Of a DNA stretch of 64,000 bases, positions 31,771 through 42,409 are shown in pieces. A model generated the notes under the pieces. The model did no database searches, was not told the DNA's origin, and saw nothing but the letters and a program-made list of their open reading frames with translations. How positions within the stretch are numbered: position 1 is the stretch's first letter; each line of letters opens with the position of its first letter. The DNA lies in NCBI GenBank assembly GCA_022494885.1, contig JAGVSM010001371.1, positions 310,001-374,000 on the forward strand, read 5' to 3'. The translations under genes were made by a program, and so were the position numbers. Source of the stretch: Micrasema longulum (Eukaryota; Arthropoda; Insecta; Trichoptera; Brachycentridae).

Positions 31771-32867
31771 ATGACTTGATTTAATTTGATTTAATTTTGA
31801 TTTAAAAAATTTGATTTTAAAAAAATTTCACTTGTTATATTTTTACTAAAACTAAAATCCCACCAAGCCACTTTTTGTAGCTTGTTGGTGAAGATTATAT
31901 TTATACTGACTAAATAATATTATTTACATTTATAAAAAACAATGAATTACATATAAAAATTATCAGCCGGAAAGATCAGAATAAACATGTTTATACAAAT
32001 AATAATATATAAATTTATTTTCAAATACAAGAAAATACATGAAAAAATAAAATATTTACACCTAAGCTTCTATTCATATATAAACTCTTCATCGAGTAGC
32101 CACTCTCTTATTTTGCTCTTGTTACAATGTGAGTTAAATTTAAGTTCTTTTTGTAATAAATTAAAAATTCTAGGTACTAAATATTTGAGAGTTCTATTTC
32201 CATATTTATTGCATACTTTTGGTACTACCAAGCCATCATTAGACGTGAAGCGTGTATTATGGTTATGTTTGAGAGGAAATTTGAATGTATTACTATGAAA
32301 TTGTTCCAAAATGATGCAAAGCCACAGTACTCCTCGAACAGGCAGAGTTTTGATTGTTTTGTACAGGAGATCATTATTACTTCTTTGTTCGTAAATCTCT
32401 GCAGGTACAATTCGCTTAACTATAGAATACTGTGGGCCCTGGATTATTTTAATATTAGTTTTAGTCAAATGTCCCCACGACTTTATACCATATCTTATTA
32501 TTGATTCTACTAAAGAAAAATAAATAATTTTAAGAGTGATTTTAGGCAAAATAAAAGATAACTTATAGAAAGTACTCACAAGAGTCCGCAATCGATCACA
32601 AAGTTTAAATATATGACGATCCCATTTAAAATTATAATCAATAAAAATACCCAAATACTTATACTCCTCCACAAATTCTATGAGTTCACAATTACATGTG
32701 TTAGAAATACCATCATGCAAGCAATTTGTGCAATGAGCAATAATATTAGGCAAAACATATTTTTTGGCATGGGGAGATTTTATGTATAAGCATTTAGTCT
32801 TTTTTGCATTTATAATGAGACCATAGTCATGAGCCCATTTTAACAATTTATTGAAATCACGAAATTT
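31771..32867 (-). pseudogene. Jockey-type LINE inserted antisense into J3
   Basis: The frame at 32,846-32,070 (258 codons, no stop) holds LKWAHDYGLIINAKKTKCLY, EEYKYLGIFIDYNFKWDRHI, SLVESIIRYGIKSWGHLTKT, then RFTSNDGLVVPKVCNKYGNR and EWLLDEEFIYE. It covers RT from after FADD to the C-terminus. The 3' tail (left side, about 31,771-31,830) is an (AAATTAAATC)n-like repeat. 5' truncation at 32,867 meets host LINE sequence; CGAATGACTT / CGAAATTTCTT at the junctions may be a degraded target duplication. Confidence 0.88.
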
Positions 32868-33309
32868 CTTTCTAGGAATGCTGGGCTACCAATCATTGTT
32901 GGGGAGAAGGAATATTCGTTTGGGTGTTCACTTTTTCCAACTCATTGGTGGTCGCATCCATAATTCTGATATTCTGAATGAATTCGGTCTATTTGTCCCT
33001 GATAATTATCTTTGACAAAGGCAACACAGGTTGTTCTACCTACCACGATTCAGAACCAACCTGCCAATGGTTATGCCGGTATGTAAAGCAATCGTGTCAT
33101 TCAATCGTATCGCCTCGGATGTCGATATATTTCATGACACTGGTAATAATCTTAGGAGGGCGATTGTAATATGTATGTCTTTTAATTTACTTTTTTTTCT
33201 CTTTTCTATTAAACAAATCTGATATATACATTTTGTAATGTGTTGAGAATTAATTGGATACTCTGTAATGTAACTAAAAAACAAAAATGAAAATTAAATA
33301 ATTTCATGT

Positions 33310-33385
33310 TATTTTTTTTATTAGGATACTCTGTGATTGGTGTACCATGCAGTGCCCTATGCACCATTAAATGATGAAGATGATA
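33310..33385 (+). repeat. SINE S1 tail fragment
   Basis: GGATACTCTGTGATTGGTG, ACCATGCAGTGCCCTATGCA, then GATGAAGATGAT. Confidence 0.65.
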
Positions 33386-33639
33386 TTTTATCAACTAATT
33401 TATTCAATTTTTATTCTTGTGTTCTCTTGTTTTCTTCATTAAAAAAACGGACAGAACTTACGATAACATCCAATACATTAGTCGTCAAACGCATAACTGC
33501 CTTTTAAATTTCAATACTTGTTCAACCCACAAAACAATTTATTTTATTATTGATTGAATCAGCATTCACTTCGTAACTCTTCATGATAAATTATTATGAA
33601 ACAAACACTTTGAAATGTTACACGTTTGAACTTGGTAAT

Positions 33640-34230
33640 GTATCCAAAATATAACAAGTTTAGTGGATTATAATTCCACTTTATTTATTTTTTTATTGGA
33701 TTTATTAGATTATAATTCTATTTTGTTTTTTTAAAGTCATACCCTTACAAATATTTAAAAATAATGGAAGGTTTTCCCCAATATAACCAAAATATATCTC
33801 TAAAATAGTTTAATTTTTTTAATACAATACTTATTTTGGCTTGTATAGAAATCCACAATTATGAAACAGCAACTATTTTTAGTACACAAGGAAACTTTGT
33901 TAATATTTAGGTTTGTTTGAAAATGTCCTAACAAGACAAAACGTGTCACAATATACCCTTTATATATTAAAAAAAAACTAAGTAGAATCAAAATCCAATA
34001 AACTTGTTTTATTTTGGATTCATTACCAAATTTAATGTGGAATTCTACCATTTGTCTGCATACACAATACATATGTTACACGTTAATTCAATTAATATGA
34101 CACAACTATAGTTAAGGGAGAGCACTACTCTTATTGTATCACCAGTCGGTGGAAAAAAAGTTCTTCTAAAACAAGTACATGATTTTTCATAAACACACAA
34201 TTTTTAATTGTCATGACCTGACTTGTTCGA
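33640..34230. other. AT-rich unassigned spacer
   Basis: A 90-codon minus-strand frame (33,800-34,072) shows no family resemblance. GTTAAGGGAGAGCACTAC at about 34,111 resembles the TIR TAGGGGAGAGTGCC of the element at 57.4 kb. Confidence 0.3.
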
Positions 34231-34239
34231 AAATTCCGT

Positions 34240-34497
34240 GTGTCGGGACTTTTCCATGCTCAAATCAATTCATGCGTAAATATTATGACACACGATACAA
34301 AATACATAATTCGAATTGGAATTTGTCTGAAGAGAAAAACATATGAATCATGCATACTGCCAGTGATTACATACGCATTAGATACCATGGCCCTTACAAA
34401 AAGAACTGTTGAAAAGCTAAAATGCACTCAGCGATCCATGGAAAGATCCATGCTTGGTATAAGCCTAATACCCGTATGCAAAGACAAAACTTAAGGT
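34240..34497 (+). pseudogene. RTE-like RT fragment
   Basis: KRKTYESCILPVITYALDTM, ALTKRTVEKLKCTQRSMERS, MLGISL: the region between the RT core and C-terminus of RTE-type elements (SCxLPxxTYAxxTxxL ... LxxxQRxMERxMLGxSL). An inverse piece with the same 'ACCCGTATGC...GACAAA...CTTAAGGTGAGGAAAG' junction is at 35,890-35,945. Confidence 0.8.
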
Positions 34498-34514
34498 GAG
34501 GAAAGTCACATCGA

Positions 34515-35160
34515 TAGTATCACTGAAAAATCTTTTGGAACACTAGGATTTATACTACGCACAGGCAAACCATTTCAAAATACCGATACTCTTAAAAAAA
34601 AAAAAAAATCTTATGTTCGTAGTTTACTTGAATTTTCTTCACCTGTCTGGTCTCCTTATTCTAAAATTCATTCCTGCAAAATTGAAAGAATTCAAAAAAT
34701 GTTTAAAAAAAACTTAAATCGAAGACTACATCTCAATTTCCCAGATTATCGCCAAGCGTGCATTTTGCATAATATTCAAACTCTCGCTGATGGACGAACC
34801 ACGGCTGATATAGTGTTAATCACCAACATAATATCTGATAAAATAGATTCCCCCGAATTGGTTACCCGCATTCATCTTAAGGTACCACAGAGACAAACGC
34901 GTTATACATAACTTTTCCACATACCTAAATGCAGAACAAATTTGTCAAAAAACGCTACGATTAACCGTATTATGGATACGTATAATAGGAAATTTAACGA
35001 CATAGATATATATACCAAAAATATTAAATTTATCAAAACTGCCATAGGTAATAAATTGTCTTTGTCCGCATCCTCCTCTCCGTTGTTCTCTATCCCTGAA
35101 CAAATATAAGTTTTATAGTGAGAAGATCTTTTAATATAATTATGTATCCCCGTACTGCGG
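34515..35160 (+). pseudogene. Jockey-type LINE C-terminal fragment
   Basis: EKSFGTLGFILRTGKPFQNT, SYVRSLLEFSSPVWSPYSKI, IERIQKMFKKNLNRRLHLNF, then after a stop FHIPKCRTNLSKNATINRIM, NDIDIYTKNI. The last part parallels J3 (RTNLSMVMPVGR ... DIFHD). A poly-A-like KKKKK run at 34,596-34,606 is within frame. Confidence 0.8.
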
Positions 35161-35577
35161 GCCAACTGTTTTTTATAATCTAAAACATTTCTATCAAACT
35201 TATATGTTATTCTTATTTATATATTATGTAGGTGCATATAATATGCATTTGTGCGTTCATTTTGATTCAACGTTCGCGTATTGCAAACCTTATTTTATTG
35301 TTGTCATTATTTCGTATTTACTGCATTTTGTGGTTACCTACCGTATTGTATAGGACTCGTCGTACATTATTCATTCGATGTGTGTCAGTTAAATTTTAAA
35401 ATAAAATAATTTTTTTTTTCAGAATACGGTTTTGAAATTGAACATACTAAAAAAAAATACAATTTATGACATTTCGTCATTTAAATTTTAACAAAAAGGT
35501 TTCTAACTTTTTACTAAGCTTTTTATTGTACCATTTTCAATACAATTTACAAGTTTTAAACAATTATTTTTTTATAC

Positions 35578-35700
35578 TTAAGCACCCACACACACGCACC
35601 CTCTCCCTCATTCATTCCCACACGCACATGTATCCTCTCCCTCATTCATTCACGCATACACACATTCACATACACATGAATACAAACGTCACACAAATAC
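35578..35700. repeat. CA/CT-rich low-complexity tract
   Basis: Imperfect tandem of 'acacgcaccctctccctcattcattc' (two units, 35,590-35,650), then CACA-rich sequence. Inverse GT-rich counterparts exist at 39,000-39,125. Confidence 0.6.
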
Positions 35701-35984
35701 ACTTACTAAACTTCTTTTCTTATATATTTTGTGTCATTATATTTACAGTGGGTTTTTTAATTGGCTTTAGCATTGCAAGATTTTTCTACTTATTTTGTTT
35801 ATGTAATAGCTGTAAAAATCCCAAATAAAATAATTAAAAAAAAAGTACATTCTTATTTCAAATGCAGAGAATAACCCGAAGGTGAAGACAATAGAATGTA
35901 CTTTCCTCACCTTAAGGTTTGTCTCTGCATACGGGTATTAAGAGAATAAGGAAACATATGGGCGAAGGTGTATATTTTTAAATT

Positions 35985-36305
35985 CTGTAATGTCCTGCAC
36001 AATAGCGGGCTTATTGCCGAATGGCAATTTATCTTCACAAACATCAATAGATGAAAGAATCGAAGGAATATAGATGTTCAAATATGGGCAGAATGGTGAA
36101 TGTTACACTGTGTGTAAAATGGCCACTTAAACCAGCCATTGACAGGTCATAAGCTCTGTAGATGCCTAGACTTCTCTGTTACCTTCTCCTCAATGTTCTT
36201 CATCTCTGTTGTAATATGTTAATATAAACAACTCCCTAGGGAGTTGAATCCAGTCCTTGCCTACAAAAGTTTGGACAAACTCAAAATATTGTTTTGTAAA
36301 TATGT
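35985..36305 (-). repeat. M-family unit, near complete
   Basis: From ACAAACATCAATAGATGAAA through GGGCAGAATGGTGAATGTTA, GGCCACTTAAACCAGCCATT, GACAGGTCATAAGCTCTGTA, TTCTTCATCTCTGTTGTAAT and AACTCCCTAGGGAGTTGAAT to CAAACTCAAAATATTG. Both internal palindromes are intact. Confidence 0.85.
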
Positions 36306-36339
36306 TATTGAAATTGGAAAAGTAAATATTATTGAAACA

Positions 36340-37560
36340 ATATTATATTCCATACTAATATTTTAGTCGACGTCAAGGGATGTCGGGGTGTTGTTTGACG
36401 CTACTTAATCTACATATAATATTATTATACAGTAACTCTAATAACATTTTGTATCCCGGAGCCGTGTAAACACGTGATTATATAACCACGCGTTGTGTCT
36501 CGGTCCCGTGTATTCACGTGGTTTACCACCAGCTGTCTAAAAAAGTGCATTTTATTGACATCTTGTGACTTTTATTAGTACTTTTTCGCTGCTGGTATAC
36601 TACGTAAAAGCACGGGACCGAGACACAACGCGTGGTTATTATAACCACGTGTTTACACGGCTCCGGGGTACAAAAAGTGCAAAAAAGGAGTGAGACCCTG
36701 TATATGTGCGAACATTGCATTGTGGCCCTCCTAAAGGCCAATGTTGGAAAAACTTACATACAAAAATTAATTATTCAATTGTTTAAAATAAATATGAAAA
36801 GTTTCAATTGATTTAGACCCAGTATTTTCATAATTATGACACTATTAAGAAACCCTTTATAAAGCATGAAATTTTACAAAAACCGGCCGGGCACAGGGTA
36901 AATTCTATGTGTATTTGGGCGGTCCTCAAAGTGTTAAAATGCTTGGATTTGTTCTTAGAAATGCCAATTTTTTTTCGAATATTCGTGTTTTGAAAAATTC
37001 TATAATTCCTTGATGAGAAGTCGCATAATTTAGTTCAGTCATTTGGTTGCTAAATGAAACCACATATTCCTTAATGATATAGAGGGCGTAGAAAAGTTTT
37101 CTGGATATTACCGTGGATTTTCCCGACTGACTTCTTACTAGGAATGCAGGGCTACCAATTGTTGAGGAGAAGGAATATTAATTTGGGTGTTTACTTGTTT
37201 CAACTGATTGGTGGGCGTATACACAATTTCAATATTCAGAAGGAATTAGGTATATTTGTTCCTGAAAATTATCTTTGACAAAGGCAAAAAAGGTTATTCT
37301 ACCTACAACGATGCAGAACCAACCTGTCAATGGTTATGCCGGTAGGTAGAGCAGTCGTCGCATTTAATCGTATTGCCAAGGATGTTGGTATATTTCATGA
37401 CGCTGACGGTGAAATTTCTGTTGGGAAAGCAATTTCTAAATTGAAGTATGTATGTTTATTTTAAATGACTTTTTTTTCTCTTTCCTATTCAGTCAATCTG
37501 TTTGTTATATTTTGTTATGTATTGAGAATTTAATAAATAATCCGTTTTATTCTTAATGTA
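36340..37560 (+). pseudogene. Second copy of LINE J3, split by a palindrome-bearing insertion
   Basis: 36,340-36,446 carries the 'STSRDVGVLFD' segment. 36,925-37,470 carries CLDLFLEMPIFF, then LLGMQGYQLLRRRNINLGVY, FQLIGGRIHN, RTNLSMVMPVGRAVVAFNRI and AKDVGIFHDA. The first 3' part is short of the N-terminal half. It serves as the uninterrupted reference for 30.7-33.2 kb. 3'UTR to about 37,560. Confidence 0.8.
36447..36675. repeat. Long palindrome / foldback element P with CACGTG sites
   Basis: Arms 36,447-36,511 and 36,611-36,675 pair over about 55 bp with one mismatch and one indel (CCGGAGCCGTGTAAACACGTG outer part, AACCACGCGTTGTGTCTCGG inner part). A second, weaker pair of arms lies inside. 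Three CACGTG hexamers (36,471; 36,515; 36,646). The inserted stretch continues to about 36,925 with unrelated sequence. Confidence 0.85.
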
Positions 37561-37584
37561 AATAAAAATAAACAAACGAAATGA

Positions 37585-37810
37585 AATGATGAAGAATATT
37601 TTAGAGTAGGTAATATAGAAGTCTAGGCATTTACAGGGCTTATGACCTGTCATTGACTGATTTAAGTGACCACTTTACACACTGTGTCACCTTCTTTAAA
37701 ATGATTGTCCTCTCTTTTGTAGTATGTTAATATTAACAGCTCCCCAGGGAGTTGAATCCAGTTTTTGTCTACAAAATTTGGACGAACTCAAAATATTGTT
37801 GAAATGAATC
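37585..37810. repeat. M-family copy, rearranged
   Basis: Plus-oriented block (GATGAAGAATATTTTAGAGT to CACTTTACACACTGTGTC) fused directly to a minus-oriented block (ACCTTCTTTAAAATG to CAGCTCCCCAGGGAGTTGAA, CTCAAAATATTG). Confidence 0.8.
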
Positions 37811-37819
37811 AAAATAAAT

Positions 37820-38300
37820 TTACGTGAAAGTTTTTTCGTTTGATTGTTTGTGTTTCCTTCACGTCTCAACGGAGACACCGATCGACTATATTTTTTGCAC
37901 TGGAATAATTAGAGAAGTGAGAAGTAAAATAAGATACTTTTTTTTAACCAGAAAAAAAAATGCAGTACACAAAAAATAAGCAACAGTATTTGAAATATAA
38001 ACTATTTCTTTAAATTTCTCTAATTAAGATTAGTTTGATTTGTTTTTCATTTTGGTTTTTTTTTTTGAAAATTGTTTATTAACCCTTACGGATTATTACA
38101 TTCATTTTACAAAAAATATTTATCATTTTTTATTTATATTCAGTTGTTTATAATGTAGTGGCATTTTGGATTTGTGAAAAGCGGCCTTATTCATTGCGTA
38201 AATGCAGTCGTATCGTATGAGAGGGAACGCGAGCGAAGTAGGATTTTGATTGAATAAGACTGAGATGGATATATGACGAACGAACGAACTTACGAAACAA
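37820..38300. repeat. Y-family interspersed repeat, copy 1, interrupted by a LINE 3' end
   Basis: GTTTGTGTTTCCTTCACGTC, CAACGGAGACACCGATCGAC and TTTTTTGCACTGGAATAATT match 38,540-38,830. A LINE 3' fragment (TTAACCCTTACGGATTATTA, as at 45,310) interrupts at 38,060-38,150. Confidence 0.6.
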
Positions 38301-38519
38301 ATTTGTGACACAATAAGCTTGCAGAATTTCTTTGCTACTTCGTCATAAGCTAATGAATTGTCATATTTGTTTTCATTTTAGCTACTTTCTATCTCAAATA
38401 CTATAATGAAATAATATATTATTACATCGGGAAATTTGTCATTGATAAAATACAAAAATGATTAATTATCTAGCTAATTTTTCCCTAATACCAAGCGCTC
38501 AAACTCATGGGCAAAAGCT

Positions 38520-38850
38520 AGTTAAATTATAAATGCAAAAGTGCGTTTGTTTTTTTGTGTTTCGTTCAAGTCTCTACGGAGCCACCGATCGACTTAACTT
38601 TTTTGCACAGGAAAAGCCGGAAAAATAGGAAGTAAACAAATCGCTTGCTTTTTATCCCGAAAATTAAAGAAGTACTTTAAAAAATATTTCAAAAAGATAT
38701 TTGAAAATGAGTAGGCGGTATGTCAAAAATAATAAATATGAAAATTATTCTTTAAATTTCTAAGGTCAGTTTTGTTTGAATTTCGTTTTGGTTTTGTAGC
38801 AGGATTTTGTATTTGTGAACAGAATGACGATACTACGTCACCATTTATAA
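38520..38850. repeat. Y-family interspersed repeat, copy 2
   Basis: GCAAAAGTGCGTTTGTTTTT, CTACGGAGCCACCGATCGAC, TTTTTTGCACAGGAAAAGCC. The '...acggagcgacngatcgac...ttttgca' layout is common in insect genomes; class undetermined. Confidence 0.6.
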
Positions 38851-39369
38851 TTATTTAATTTAAAAAAATAAAAATAATATTTATTCAGAAAATCAACAGC
38901 AATACAAAAGAATATATACAACGTTAAAAAAAACCTAAAATGAAGCCAAATCGGTTTTCCACATGAATACAATGATAAAAATCCAGTTCAGTTAGTTTTT
39001 GTGTGAGGATGCGTGGGTAAGCGAGTGGAGTGCGGTTTTGGTAGGTATGTGAATATATGTGTGAATGTATATGGGTGTGGGGGTGGGTTTATGGACAGGG
39101 TAAGTGTGTGTTTGATATGAGTGAATAAAAACAACTTAAATTAATAATGTAAAAATATTATTTTTATTTTAGAAATATAATTTTTTCATTTAATCGTTTT
39201 TTAATTCTTATTTTAAAAGAGAGTTTACTGCAGTTAAATATATCTTTGTTATTGAAAAACACATTATAATTACGCGCTAAGCTAATCAGAGGGTTCTGTG
39301 TATAATTGCTGCGAACTGTAGGTACATGGAAAAGAGATAATAACACTTTATAAACATATACATATACAA

Positions 39370-39730
39370 TTTAAATACATACAAGGGCGGGCATATTGCC
39401 TTAAGGCAACTTCTTCCAACCTACCCAAACCATTCAGTTTGAGAAAATTACAAGTACATGGACATATTGAATCTTAAAATTTTATACAAAATTAAAAACA
39501 ATGATTGACAAAATAAAAATATTTAAAAAATAACACTATACTATGAAGAGAGGAGAGAGGATCGGAAAGAAAGAAGAAGGATATAGAAACAACTTAAATA
39601 TTTAGATAGTGGCATTACAATCTTGACTTAAATATAAATAAAGAAGGGGCGTCTCTAACATTAGTGGGTAGATTATTCCATAATCAATCAGCTACTACTG
39701 TAAAAGAGGAGACAAGAAAATTAGAGCTAT
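39370..39730 (-). pseudogene. LINE 3' end with RT C-terminus
   Basis: On the minus strand LWNNLPTNVRDAPSLFIFKS, RL matches the final 'LWNxLPxxIrdxxSLxxFKSRLK' motif of Jockey-type ORFs, followed by a 3'UTR ending in GAAGTTGCCTTAAGGCAATA. Same family as 59,965-60,400. Confidence 0.7.
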
Positions 39731-39759
39731 GAAAGGGTTATCTTGTTTATTTCTCTCAG

Positions 39760-40350
39760 AAAAACAGACGAAGAGGTATTATTTGAAATATTGTTTATTT
39801 AAACTAACGGATCATCGTATTTCCTCCAAAGCGATAGTCGAAAGGCCAAGCTACTTTTAATCCCGGTTAAATATATCATTCTACGGAGAAAATTCTTAAT
39901 TAAAAAAATCCAAACGAACAAAAGCCCTTATTGATAAACGACATAAATAATTAAATGATTTCTCCTTTATAACACGTGAGCAAAAACTCTGGTAAAAGCT
40001 AGATAATAATTTAATTGAAATTCTAATAAATTTTTATTATACTAATAAACATTTAAAATAAAAATAAATTACTGGTACAAAATATCAGGTGATAAACCCT
40101 TGAGCAACAAATAGATATTATGAAGACATAATACCTTCTAATAGCTAAATAGCTAGAGTATTTTTTGTCTCTTAAACATCGTAAAAGATGTCGATCTCCA
40201 AAGTAATCATTTTCAGCGACCCGAAAACCAACCTCTTTAACTACCTAATAGCGGCTTGTAATATCTGTAAATATAATATTTGTTTAAAACATTTTTTAAT
40301 TCTATCTTTTGTATATCCTTTACAAAAATCCCAGTCTCTTTTAAGATGTT
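39760..40350. other. AT-rich spacer with a small J3-like fragment
   Basis: At about 40,165-40,225 the minus strand encodes SLKMITLEIDIFYDV, resembling the J3 'LNIITLxIDxFHV' segment. The rest is unassigned. Confidence 0.35.
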
Positions 40351-40585
40351 ATCAATCTTAAAAATAATGTGTTATATGTGGGTGTGAGTTTTCAGTAAGG
40401 AAACCTAATGCCCTCTGCAACAAGTAGCGACTCCGGGACCCGAATGCAGGAACGAGACATCGATACCTTATCAAAACACTTTCATCCCTTTCATCCCCGT
40501 TTGAATGGCGTAGCAGGAGTGAGCCAGGGGTAGCTTTCATCCCTCTCTCCTGATGCGAAGCCGCCATACGCTTGTTCTAGCAATC

Positions 40586-40617
40586 AGTCTCAATCGGGAC
40601 ACGACGCGTACAGGACG
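40586..40617 (+). promoter_or_regulatory. Candidate core promoter (Inr + DPE)
   Basis: Initiator TCAGTC with A(+1) at 40,586, and GGACG at +28 to +32 (40,613-40,617), a perfect RGWYV DPE at exact spacing. It lies in a CpG-rich patch (40,400-40,760) and precedes a short ORF with a canonical splice donor. Confidence 0.55.
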
Positions 40618-40717
40618 TGTTGTCGCGAAAGGAAAAAAATCCTTCGTCGTCACACCCTTAAACACTAATTTTTATTTTTGTGGTAAATTGCACATCTGCT
40701 CATCGTCAGGTCCAGCC

Positions 40718-40756
40718 ATGAAGACCTCTTCGTTTTCGCTGAGAGTTATGCGGAGG
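40718..40756 (+). CDS. Candidate first coding exon, unidentified gene
   Basis: The ATG at 40,718 opens MKTSSFSLRVMRR (13 codons, phase 0), ending exactly at a consensus donor CGGAGG|GTGAGT. A 132-nt 5'UTR from the candidate TSS is free of upstream ATGs in this frame. G+C content and CpG density are well above the flanks. I do not recognise the protein from 13 residues, and no downstream exon was found in the remaining 23 kb. The same frame stays open upstream to 40,553, so a different transcript start cannot be excluded. Confidence 0.45.
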
Positions 40757-41049
40757 GTGAGTTTTTAATATTTTTTTTATTTTATAAATTTTTAATGAGT
40801 TTCAGAACTTAATTCCTGATTTAATTTTATTATATTTATGGCAATGCATAAAGTTTTTAGTCTGTTATTTTTGCAAAGTTTTAAAATAGGTAAATATACA
40901 CTGATAGAAATTAAAATAATATGGAATTGTTTTACTTTAGAAATTATATTAATATTATAATAACCTTATATTGCGCAACTTTCTAATTATTATACATTAA
41001 GGATAATTTACAAATTTAAGCAGGGTTTATTTACGTTCGAATTAAAATT

Positions 41050-41285
41050 TACTTTGAATAATTTATCATCATTGACATCAAACCTCGGTTGACTACAGAT
41101 GGTGCATAGGGAACTGAATTATAAAATTTCTTGCAATTTATCTGGATCATGTGTTACGGAAAGTTTAACAGATCGCGTCTTACGAACTAATATTTTATAC
41201 TGATTATCGTAGGAATCAAACTTTCGACCCCAAAATAGTAGACCAACATGCCAACCACTGCACTACGTCGAAGTAAAATAATTAT
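41050..41285 (-). repeat. Diverged SINE S1
   Basis: ATCATCATTGACATC, GATGGTGCATAGGGAACTG and GGAATCAAACTTTCGACCCC, then CCAACCACTGCACTACGTCG, in inverted S1 order. Confidence 0.55.
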
Positions 41286-41289
41286 TTAT

Positions 41290-41870
41290 TTTGTCAACAG
41301 TATTTTGAATTGGTCCAAATTTTTGTAGACAAGGACTGGATTCAACTCTCTTGGGAGCTGTTAATATGAACATATTACAACAGAGATGAAGAAAATTTTC
41401 GAGAAGGTAATATAAAAGTCAAGACAGGGCTTATGATCTGTCATTAGCTGGTTTAAGTGATCACTTTACACACTGTGTAACATTCACCATCTGCCCATAT
41501 TTGAACATGCATATTCCTTTATTTCTTTAATCTGTTGATGTTTGTGAAGTTAAAGAGCTGAAATTTTTATTTATGCGGGTGAGATTCATATAATTGAATT
41601 GTTACACCTATATACTAGGCAACGCCTGAATTTTTGTTTTGTATAAAGGTTTCAGCTTTTTTACTTCACAAACATCAACAGATTAAAGAATTGAAGAAAT
41701 ATACATGTTCAAATATGGGCAGAATGGTGAATGTAAATCAGTGTGTAAAGTGACCACTTAAACCAGCCAATGACAGGTCATAAGCCCTGTAGATGCCTAG
41801 ACCTCTATATTACCTCCTCTAAAATGTTTTTCATCTCTGTTGTAATATGTTAGTTTTTACATATGATTTT
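41290..41870. repeat. Two M units head to head (large inverted repeat)
   Basis: Plus unit 41,295-41,600 (GGTCCAAATTTTTGTAGACA to GCGGGTGAGATTCATATAAT) faces minus unit 41,640-41,865 (TCACAAACATCAACAGATTA to TTTTTCATCTCTGTTGTAAT). The spacer of about 40 bp includes GGCAACGCCTGAATTTTTG. Arms of over 200 bp could form a long hairpin. Confidence 0.85.
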
Positions 41871-42034
41871 GACTACAGGTGCTCTATTATAGATGTTCAT
41901 CACGTCGATTAAAAGTCTTTAAACAACATTTATCCTTAAAAACTTTTATAACGTCGGTAATTAGAGACATGTGCGGTCATTGTGATTGAGTTGCTGATGA
42001 ATTTAAAGCTTAATACCAAATATATTTATTTTTT

Positions 42035-42400
42035 GCAGCAGAGAGGGAGAACATTTTTGAGAAGGGACTTTGGAAGTCAAGGCATTTCCAAGACTAATGA
42101 CCTGCCATTAGCTGGTTTAAGTGGCCACTTTCCACACTGTGTAGCGTTCATTATTCTACCTATTTTCAAACATCCACATTTCCTGACCTCTTTTATCGGC
42201 TGATTTTGTGAAGTAAAAGAGGTGAAGTTAGTCATATGGGTGAGAATAACCCCTGTTAATGCCTAGACTTCTATATTCGTATCTAAAAAAAAGTTTTCTC
42301 TCTGTGTTGCCACAAATTAAGATCTAAATATCCCCCTCGGGAAGGAGATCCAGCCTGTCTGCAAGCATTTGGACGTACTGAAAACATTGTTAGTTTTAAA
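42035..42400. repeat. Another head-to-head M pair
   Basis: Plus unit 42,040-42,235 (CAGAGAGGGAGAACATTTTT, TAGCTGGTTTAAGTGGCCAC, GAAGTAAAAGAGGTGAAG) and a diverged minus unit 42,250-42,400 (TAATGCCTAGACTTCTATAT, CTCGGGAAGGAGATCCAGCC). Confidence 0.7.
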
Positions 42401-42409
42401 TGTGATTTA

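Larger units (their letters stand above)
30730..33200 (+). pseudogene. Jockey-type LINE (J3) split by two insertions
   Basis: Three colinear parts. Part 1, 30,730-31,206: VDCLYNDFSKAFNKVDHQLL (RT motif A region), then a catalytic-box remnant around FADDLKIL (31,032-31,050 after a shift) and LDCLKLQYDIQNI. Part 2, 31,441-31,770: MDGVKLDRASTSRDLGVPFD, AKLLL. Part 3, 32,868-33,200: LGMLGYQS, FQLIGGRIHN, RTNLPMVMPV, IASDVDIFHD. An M unit (31,207-31,440) separates parts 1 and 2; a minus-strand LINE (31,771-32,867) separates 2 and 3. The copy at 36,340-37,470 lacks both, which confirms the joins. Confidence 0.85.

Noticed and set aside
35578..35700. CRISPR-like or satellite array
   Set aside because: Only two imperfect units in low-complexity CA/CT sequence; there are no spacers of constant length.
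35466..35828. 120-codon plus frame with a hydrophobic C-terminus (possible small membrane protein)
   Set aside because: The central part is a CA/CT-rich tandem tract and the rest is AT-rich; no start context or homologue supports it.
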